From positions 1 through 56,426 of the forward strand of contig JAJCXX010000040.1 of NCBI GenBank assembly GCA_029263195.1: a DNA stretch of 56,426 nucleotides, given 5' to 3'. Made by a program: the position numbers and the translations under genes. The stretch is from Acidimicrobiales bacterium. Its GTDB lineage: Bacteria > Actinomycetota > Acidimicrobiia > Acidimicrobiales > Aldehydirespiratoraceae. A model generated the notes under the pieces. The model did no database searches. It was not told the origin of the DNA and was given only the letters and a program-made list of their open reading frames with translations. Positions 50,797 through 56,426 of this stretch are shown here, one piece after another (the stretch's first letter is position 1; each line of letters opens with the position of its first letter).

Positions 50797-51327
50797 TCAA
50801 TCGAGTTCCAGGTCCTCCGGCAGTATCGACCAGATGTGCGTGTCGTGATGCTCACCGTTGAGTAGTAGTCGAGCCCGCAGTGTGCCTTCGTGGGTGGCTC
50901 CGACCTTCTCGGCGACCCGTCGACTGGCATTGTTCTCGACCGACATGCAGATCTCGACCCGCATTGCTCCGCGCGTCTGAATCGCGTGGCGGGCCAGAAG
51001 CGTTGCGGCTCGTGTCGCGATTCCCTCACCAGCGCGGTCCGACCTGACCCAGTAGCCGAGCTCGATCACGCGATTGAGGTTGTCGATCGGGCCGAGCCCG
51101 CACGAGCCGACGATCTCGCTGTTGGAGTCCTCTATCACGAACTGTTCCTCGCCCGGATTGAACTCGCCGAAGATCCACTGGCGTGCCGCCGATACGTCGT
51201 AGTCCGGAATGGCCCAAGTCATGAAGGGCTGGAGTTCGGGCAGCGACTGTTGAACGGCTGACGCCACGGCGGGGGCGTCAGCGGCGGTTGGATGGCGCAG
51301 CGTGATCACGCCGTCGGTGAGGGGCAT
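50797..51327 (-). CDS. GNAT-family N-acetyltransferase
   Basis: 176 residues. Acetyl-CoA-binding region YWVRSDRAGEGIATRAATLLARHA carries the R/Q-x2-G-x-G/A-like loop (RAGEGIAT), and EICMSVENNASRRVAEKVGATHEGTLR matches RimJ/RimL-type protein acetyltransferases (N-terminal alanine/serine). The stop lies 2 bp from the convergent mutA stop; the ATG shares one base with the stop of the PPOX gene upstream, so the two are cotranscribed. Confidence 0.9.
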   Translation of the reverse strand: MPLTDGVITLRHPTAADAPAVASAVQQSLPELQPFMTWAIPDYDVSAARQWIFGEFNPGEEQFVIEDSNSEIVGSCGLGPIDNLNRVIELGYWVRSDRAGEGIATRAATLLARHAIQTRGAMRVEICMSVENNASRRVAEKVGATHEGTLRARLLLNGEHHDTHIWSILPEDLELD

Positions 51328-51746
51328 CAGTGGATCTGGCCGGTGGCCGAGTGGGGGGTGATGCGCGCCACGAGTCGCCGATCGTCGATCATCGCCTGCC
51401 GGTAGTCGGCCCAGTCAGGGTGGTCGCTGTCGCTGACCGCTCGATAGAGGGCGACGAGTTCGTCGGCGGTGGTGTCGTCGGGTTCGGCGCATTCGGGGCT
51501 CAGTTCGGCGGTGGCGTCGAACGACACGTAGCTCCACGATGAAGGGTCGGTGAGATGCAGCACGACCCGATTGTCGCGACGCATGTTGGCAGTCTTGGCT
51601 CGGTCGGCGGTGACCGAAACGCGAATGATGTCGCCGTCGGTCGCGTAGACGATGTCGGACGACTGGGCCCTGCCGTCGCGACGGAGTGTGATCAACACGC
51701 CGTTGTGTCGCGCTGCTGCCCATTCGAGTGCTTCGTTGATGTCCAT
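51327..51746 (-). CDS. PPOX-class F420-dependent oxidoreductase
   Basis: 139 residues of the split-barrel flavin/F420 fold. NGVLITLRRDGRAQSSDIVYATDGDIIRVSVTADRAKTANMRRDNRVVLHLT contains the typical strand pattern and the RAKTxNxRRxxRV phosphate-binding segment of the actinobacterial TIGR03618 group. Cofactor is probably F420 rather than FMN, judging from the family; substrate unknown. It is first in a two-gene unit with the GNAT gene, inserted between mutA and mutB on the opposite strand. Confidence 0.85.
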   Translation of the reverse strand: MDINEALEWAAARHNGVLITLRRDGRAQSSDIVYATDGDIIRVSVTADRAKTANMRRDNRVVLHLTDPSSWSYVSFDATAELSPECAEPDDTTADELVALYRAVSDSDHPDWADYRQAMIDDRRLVARITPHSATGQIH

Positions 51747-51820
51747 GTGCGAGTCTCGCGCGCTCTTGATCGGTGTGGGGTCTGATTTGTGGAGACGTCG
51801 CGGCCGCCTACGGTGTGGGG

Positions 51821-53968
51821 GTGAGTTCGATCCCTGATTTCACGACCGTGGACCTACACGATGGCGAGAGACCCGACGACGCGTCGTCTCGGCCTCACGA
51901 CCCAGATCCGGATTTGGCCTGGCAGACCCCGGAAGGGATCGAGGTTTCGCCGGCGGCCGGTGCCGACGACACGGCCGGTCTCGGCTTCATCCACAGCCTC
52001 CCGGGTCAGGCTCCGTTTCTGCGCGGTCCCTATCCGACCATGTATGTCAACCAACCGTGGACGATCCGCCAGTACGCAGGGTTCTCCACCGCCGAGGAAT
52101 CCAACGCCTTCTATCGCCGCAACCTCGCGGCCGGTCAGAAGGGACTCTCAGTGGCGTTCGATTTGGCCACCCACCGGGGATACGACTCCGACAATCCGCG
52201 GGTAGCCGGAGATGTAGGTATGGCCGGCGTGGCGATCGATTCGATCTTCGACATGCGTCAACTCTTCGACGGGATCCCGCTCGACCAGATGAGCGTGAGC
52301 ATGACCATGAATGGCGCCGTGTTGCCGGTGCTGGCGTTGTATGTCGTGGCGGCCGAGGAGCAGGGCATCGAGCCGGAGCAGCTCGCCGGCACGATCCAGA
52401 ACGATGTTCTCAAGGAGTTCATGGTTCGCAACACGTTCATCTACCCGCCAACGCCGAGCATGCGGATCGTGTCTGACATCCTCTCGTTCACCTCCGAACG
52501 GATGCCGAAGTTCAACTCGATTTCGATCTCCGGCTATCACATGCAGGAGGCCGGGGCGACTCTCGACCTCGAGTTGGCCTACACCATCGCCGACGGAATG
52601 GAGTACATCCGGGCCGGCCTCGCGGCCGGGCTCGACATCGATGACTTCGCCCCGAGGCTGAGCTTCTTCTGGTGCATCGGCATGAACTACTTCATGGAGA
52701 TCGCCAAGCTGCGGGCCGCCAGGTTGCTGTGGGCGAATCTGGTGAAGCAGTTCGATCCGAAGAATCCGAAGTCGTTGTCACTTCGCACCCACTCCCAGAC
52801 CAGCGGGTGGAGCCTCACCGCGCAGGATGTCTACAACAACGTGTCGCGTACGTGCATAGAGGCCATGGCCGCCACGCAGGGCCACACCCAGTCGCTACAC
52901 ACCAACTCCTTCGACGAAGCGTTGGCGCTGCCGTCCGACGCGTCGGCTCGTATCGCCCGCAACACCCAACTCTTTGTGCAGCAGGAGTCGGGCACCACTC
53001 GAACCGTCGACCCGTGGGGCGGCAGTTACCACGTTGAACGTCTCACCAAGGAACTGGCCGAGCGGGCGTGGGAGCACATCGCCGAGATCGAGGAGATGGG
53101 TGGTATGGCCGCAGCGATCGAGGCCGGCATTCCCAAGCTGCGCATCGAGGAGGCGGCGGCGCGAACTCAGGCCCGTATCGATTCGGGACGCCAAGCGGTG
53201 ATCGGCGTCAACAAGTACCGCATCGAAGACGACGAGCATGTCGAGGTTCTCAAGATCGACAACGCGGCAGTGCGTGCCGCTCAGATCGCCAAGCTCGAGC
53301 GACTCCGATCCGAGCGTGATGGCGAAGTCGTTGTGAGATCTCTCGAAGCACTCACCAGAGCAGCCGAGACCGGCGACGGCAATCTGCTGGCTTTGGCGAT
53401 CGATGCAGCCAGAGCGAAGGCGACGGTGGGGGAGGTGAGCGACGCCCTCGAAACCGTCTACGGTCGTCACGTAGCCAGCATCCGAACGATCGAAGGGGTC
53501 TACAGGTCAGAGGTGGGAGTCGACACGAATTCCGTGGCCGCCGTGAGAGCGACCGTCGAGCGCTTCGCCGACGCGCACGGACGCCGGCCTCGTATTCTCG
53601 TCGCGAAGATCGGGCAGGACGGGCACGACAGGGGACAGAAGGTGATCGCCACGGCGTTCGCCGATCTCGGTTTCGATGTCGACATCGGACCCTTGTTTCA
53701 GACCCCGTCGGAGGTGGCGCGGCAGGCGGTCGAGGCTGATGTTCACGTCGTGGGGGTGTCATCCCTGGCGGCTGGGCACCTGACCCTCGTTCCCGAGCTG
53801 CGTGAGTCGCTCGACGAACTGGAGCGCCCCGACATCAAGATCGTGGTCGGCGGCGTGATCCCACCCGACGACATCGCCACTCTCATCGAGGTTGGAGCGG
53901 TGGCGGTCTACCCGCCCGGCACGGTGATCTCCGAGGCGGCCACGGAGTTGCTGGAGATGCTCGGCTGA
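51821..53968 (+). CDS. mutB: Methylmalonyl-CoA mutase large (catalytic) subunit
   Basis: 715 residues from GTG 51821 (GTG 51815 is also possible). The substrate barrel carries [59 protein letters not shown], containing the tyrosine and arginine that contact the CoA ester. [12 protein letters not shown] and [22 protein letters not shown] follow. The C-terminal cobalamin domain has DGHDRGQKV with the lower axial ligand His602 (DxHxxG), absent from MutA. It rearranges methylmalonyl-CoA and succinyl-CoA. Unlike usual operons it is not next to mutA. Confidence 0.96.
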   Translation: MSSIPDFTTVDLHDGERPDDASSRPHDPDPDLAWQTPEGIEVSPAAGADDTAGLGFIHSLPGQAPFLRGPYPTMYVNQPWTIRQYAGFSTAEESNAFYRRNLAAGQKGLSVAFDLATHRGYDSDNPRVAGDVGMAGVAIDSIFDMRQLFDGIPLDQMSVSMTMNGAVLPVLALYVVAAEEQGIEPEQLAGTIQNDVLKEFMVRNTFIYPPTPSMRIVSDILSFTSERMPKFNSISISGYHMQEAGATLDLELAYTIADGMEYIRAGLAAGLDIDDFAPRLSFFWCIGMNYFMEIAKLRAARLLWANLVKQFDPKNPKSLSLRTHSQTSGWSLTAQDVYNNVSRTCIEAMAATQGHTQSLHTNSFDEALALPSDASARIARNTQLFVQQESGTTRTVDPWGGSYHVERLTKELAERAWEHIAEIEEMGGMAAAIEAGIPKLRIEEAAARTQARIDSGRQAVIGVNKYRIEDDEHVEVLKIDNAAVRAAQIAKLERLRSERDGEVVVRSLEALTRAAETGDGNLLALAIDAARAKATVGEVSDALETVYGRHVASIRTIEGVYRSEVGVDTNSVAAVRATVERFADAHGRRPRILVAKIGQDGHDRGQKVIATAFADLGFDVDIGPLFQTPSEVARQAVEADVHVVGVSSLAAGHLTLVPELRESLDELERPDIKIVVGGVIPPDDIATLIEVGAVAVYPPGTVISEAATELLEMLG

Positions 53969-53988
53969 GTTCGGGTTTCGGGGCGGGA

Positions 53989-55572
53989 TCAGGTGTTCCA
54001 CGAGTGTGCTGGATCAGTGATCTCCATCACCTCGGAGTTGCTGGTGAACGCCATGAACCGGTCGAATGTTCGCAGAAACCAGCGGTCGTGGGTGACGCAC
54101 ACGACGGTGCCTTCGAATGCGGCCAGTCCGGCTTCGAGTGCTTCGGCCGAGGCCACGTCGAGGTTGTCGGTGGGCTCGTCGAGCAGCAGCAGGTTGGCTC
54201 CGTCGAGTTCGAGCAGCAGAATCTGGAACCGTGCCTGCTGGCCGCCCGAGAGCGTCTCCCAGGCTTGTTCGGCGGCGCCGTTTAGTTCGTATCGACGAAG
54301 ACGTGACATGGCGGGGCCGCGGGCGAGATCGCGCTTGGCCAGGACGTCGATGAGGTCCTGCCCGCGAAGCTCCGGATGGTCGTGGGTCTGGTTGAAGAGT
54401 CCCGGCACAACCCGCGCCCCGAGTTTCCACACGCCGTCGTGTTCGACATTTCCGCCGCTGAGAAGGCGAAGGAAGTGTGACTTTCCGGTGCCGTTGCGAC
54501 CAACGACGGCCACGCGCTCCCCGAACCACACCTCGAGGTCGAACGGGAAGGTCAGGTCGGTGAGCTCGAGCGCCTCACAGATCACCACCCGCTTCCCGGT
54601 GCGACCGCCGCGCAGCCGCATATCGATCTTCTGATCCTTGGCCAGTTCCGGCGGCTTCACGGATTCGTCGAAGTGGCGCAGGCGAGTCTCGGCGGCGCGT
54701 GCCCGGCTGGCATTGGTGTCGCTCATGGCCGCTCGACGCTTCTGCTCCTTCATGTGGTTGAACAGGCGCTTTCGCTCCTCCACCCACCGACGTTGTTCGT
54801 CGCTGATCAGGGCCATGCGATGCTCGCGCGCCTCTCGCCAAGTGGCGAAGGATCCGCCGTGGGTCCAGGACCCGTTGGCTTCGATCGTGACCACCTTGTC
54901 GGTGGTCTCGGCGAGAAGCTCTCGGTCGTGGCTCACGAAGAGAATTGTCTTTGCCGACTCGCGAATTCGTTCTGCCAGCCACTCCTTGCCCGGCACATCC
55001 AGGAAGTTGTCGGGCTCATCGAGGAGCAGCACGTCGTGTTCGGAACGCAACAACAGTTCGAGCGCCAGCCGTTTCTGTTCGCCACCGGAAAAGGTCGACA
55101 TCGGCCGGTTCTCGAGATCCCGCCAGCTCAGATCGACGACTCGATGGGCGCATTTCTCCCAGAGCACCTCGGCGGCATAGCCACCGACTCCCTCCCAGCC
55201 CTCGAGGGCTTTCGCATACGTCATGGCGTCGCTGGTTCCGTCGGCCAGGGCCGATTCGGCGCGGGAGAGGCGAGCGGCGGCCCGCTGGATGTCGGGATTG
55301 GAGATCGAGAGGTAGAGGTCTCTCGTGGTTGTGGTGGAGTCGAGTGAACCGACGAGTTGCGTCATGACCCCGAGCGATCCCTGAACGGAGATATTGCCGC
55401 TGGCCCCGGTCTCGGTCCCCGCCACGAGGCGCATCACGGTGCTCTTGCCGGCACCGTTGGCCCCGACCAGTGCGACGTGCTCGCCTTCACCCACGGAAAA
55501 GGAGACGTCGCTGATCAGCGTCCGGCCGCCGGGAATGGACCACTCCAGATGGCTGACCTGTAACGAACCCAC
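53989..55572 (-). CDS. ABC-F family ATPase
   Basis: 527 residues from the GTG at 55572, chosen because family members begin like VGSLQVSHLEWSIPGGRTL. No ribosome site is clear, so the mRNA may be leaderless. Two ATPase domains: Walker A GANGAGKST (38-46) and GRNGTGKSH; signatures FSGGEQKRLAL and LSGGQQARFQI; Walker B LLLDEPDNFLD and LLLLDEPTDNLD. A charged linker rich in Arg/Lys/Glu (about 275-330) joins them. There are no membrane helices, so it acts on ribosomes, as ABC-F proteins do in translation control or antibiotic protection. Its stop lies 20 bp from the mutB stop (convergent). Confidence 0.92.
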   Translation of the reverse strand: MGSLQVSHLEWSIPGGRTLISDVSFSVGEGEHVALVGANGAGKSTVMRLVAGTETGASGNISVQGSLGVMTQLVGSLDSTTTTRDLYLSISNPDIQRAAARLSRAESALADGTSDAMTYAKALEGWEGVGGYAAEVLWEKCAHRVVDLSWRDLENRPMSTFSGGEQKRLALELLLRSEHDVLLLDEPDNFLDVPGKEWLAERIRESAKTILFVSHDRELLAETTDKVVTIEANGSWTHGGSFATWREAREHRMALISDEQRRWVEERKRLFNHMKEQKRRAAMSDTNASRARAAETRLRHFDESVKPPELAKDQKIDMRLRGGRTGKRVVICEALELTDLTFPFDLEVWFGERVAVVGRNGTGKSHFLRLLSGGNVEHDGVWKLGARVVPGLFNQTHDHPELRGQDLIDVLAKRDLARGPAMSRLRRYELNGAAEQAWETLSGGQQARFQILLLELDGANLLLLDEPTDNLDVASAEALEAGLAAFEGTVVCVTHDRWFLRTFDRFMAFTSNSEVMEITDPAHSWNT

Positions 55573-55642
55573 GGCCGAAGAAGCTACAGCGGCCAGGCGG
55601 TGGCTGCGAGGAGATTTCCCGAGCAGGTGGGCTGATCGCCAG

Positions 55643-56426
55643 CTAGGTGAGCACCCGTTCGAAGTCGGCTCGGTGTTCTGACCACCAACGTCGTCGCCGG
55701 TCGAAGCGCTCATTTCCGCCCATGTCGTTCCACATCTTGAGGAAGCCCGGGTCACCGGCATCGACCTTTCTCCGGACGAACTCTCCGGCCATCTCGATCG
55801 ACTTGGACAGGAGTCGGAGCAAGTCGGCTCGCTGCGAGTCGTCGAGGCCGTAGGTATCGGCGACGAGGCGAAGGCGGGCGGGCAGATCCGCTTTGGTCCA
55901 GCCGAGTCTTGCTGCGTTGATGTCATCGTCGATCGGAACGCACATGCGGGCGAAGGAGGCCAGGTCGAACACGCGACGGCCAGGGGCGGCGAAGTCGAAG
56001 TCGATCAGCGCGATCGCCTGCCCTTGTTCGAACACGACATTTTCAAGACAGACGTCGTTGTGGCAGAGCACCGGCCCGCCACCAGTGTCCGCCATCTCAT
56101 CACTCCACGTGTTGCCGGCGAAGTCCAACGCGGTGGAGGCATCGTGGAGCCCCTTGATGAGCTGGGTCACCGAGGCGAGCGCAGCATCTGATCTCGCCCA
56201 GTCCGGATACGGCGGAAGAGGGACCGCGCCAGCGACGAACTCCAGCCGCTCACGCCCGTCGGGGTCGATCCTCACGGGGTTGGAGGCTCCATGGAAGCCA
56301 GCTTCACGGAGATCTGACAGCGCGCGATGAATCGACACCGAGTGAGGGTTGGATGGACGAAGAACGTGAGGTCCGGATCGGACGACCGCGTCGGCGTTGG
56401 CAACCCCGCCGTGGAGGATCTCCTCG
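55643..56426 (-). CDS. Aminoglycoside phosphotransferase-family kinase (cut by window edge)
   Basis: The frame is open through the right edge. The first visible residues (EEILHGGVANADAVVR) match the N-terminal strand of APH-fold proteins, so the true start is upstream. The catalytic loop is VLCHNDVCLENVVF (HxDxxxxN) and the metal-binding segment is IALIDFDFAAPGRRVFDLASFARM. The product phosphorylates a small molecule; despite the name, resistance is not implied. It lies 70 bp upstream of the ABC-F gene on the same strand, so it may be cotranscribed. Confidence 0.88.
   Translation of the reverse strand, partial: EEILHGGVANADAVVRSGPHVLRPSNPHSVSIHRALSDLREAGFHGASNPVRIDPDGRERLEFVAGAVPLPPYPDWARSDAALASVTQLIKGLHDASTALDFAGNTWSDEMADTGGGPVLCHNDVCLENVVFEQGQAIALIDFDFAAPGRRVFDLASFARMCVPIDDDINAARLGWTKADLPARLRLVADTYGLDDSQRADLLRLLSKSIEMAGEFVRRKVDAGDPGFLKMWNDMGGNERFDRRRRWWSEHRADFERVLT

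Noticed and set aside
53989..55926. 645-residue reading of the ABC-F ATPase
   Set aside because: The extra 118 residues are antisense to the phosphotransferase gene. ABC-F proteins begin at the GTG at 55572.
55643..56426. Antibiotic resistance locus (ABC-F plus aminoglycoside phosphotransferase)
   Set aside because: Both families include many housekeeping members. The phosphotransferase is incomplete, and nothing in sequence or context shows a drug target.

Overview
The window looks like a chromosome segment from a high-GC actinomycete, most probably the class Acidimicrobiia. The evidence is the gene content: several F420/flavin-type luciferase-like oxidoreductases, a PPOX-class F420 enzyme, a polyphosphate glucokinase, a SigE-type ECF sigma factor, a SCO6745-family protein, many acyl-CoA enzymes, and frequent GTG starts. 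I cannot name the genus. No rRNA, tRNA or CRISPR array was seen, and the only mobile DNA is a decayed IS110 remnant.

Layout. 1-3058: the edge of an RND/MMPL-type exporter, an ion channel and a NarL-type two-component system. 3297-4087: IS110 remnant and a gene-free stretch. 4088-6512: a TetR regulator divergent from a membrane protein/methyltransferase operon, with two identical 13-bp operator palindromes between them. 6714-8044: an ECF sigma factor with a Ser-Asp-repeat membrane partner. 8262-19466: lipid/acyl-CoA and flavin enzymes (two LLM oxidoreductases, SCO6745 protein, M15 peptidase, SufR-like regulator, SDR, inositol-phosphatase family enzyme, thiolase, acyl-CoA dehydrogenase, nitronate monooxygenase). 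19498-24608: a molybdopterin oxidoreductase, then three uncharacterised membrane proteins around a Crp/Fnr regulator. 24822-29568: the oxidative pentose-phosphate operon gnd-zwf-ROK kinase-pgl-ppgK. 29572-34465: LLM oxidoreductase, atypical SDR, AttH-like protein, ferredoxin, acyl-CoA synthetase. 34634-48760: amino-acid catabolism and transport. 48941-53968: methylmalonyl-CoA mutase, its two genes separated by two opposite-strand genes. 53989-56426: ABC-F ATPase and a partial phosphotransferase.

The most interesting region is 34634-43210. Two divergent units, each led by an RpiR-family regulator, encode a KamA-type radical SAM aminomutase, both subunits of a PcaIJ-like 3-oxoadipate CoA-transferase, a class III aminotransferase, an ALDH7/antiquitin-type aminoadipate-semialdehyde dehydrogenase and a lysine 6-dehydrogenase homologue. 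A branched-chain-type amino-acid ABC transporter follows. Read together they suggest a lysine route I do not recognise as described: lysine -> aminoadipate semialdehyde -> 2-aminoadipate -> 3-aminoadipate -> 3-oxoadipate -> 3-oxoadipyl-CoA -> succinyl-CoA + acetyl-CoA. In the aminomutase, the two aspartates that hold the lysine side-chain amino group in true lysine 2,3-aminomutase appear to be replaced, one of them by arginine. That fits a dicarboxylic substrate. The step order is inference from families and context.
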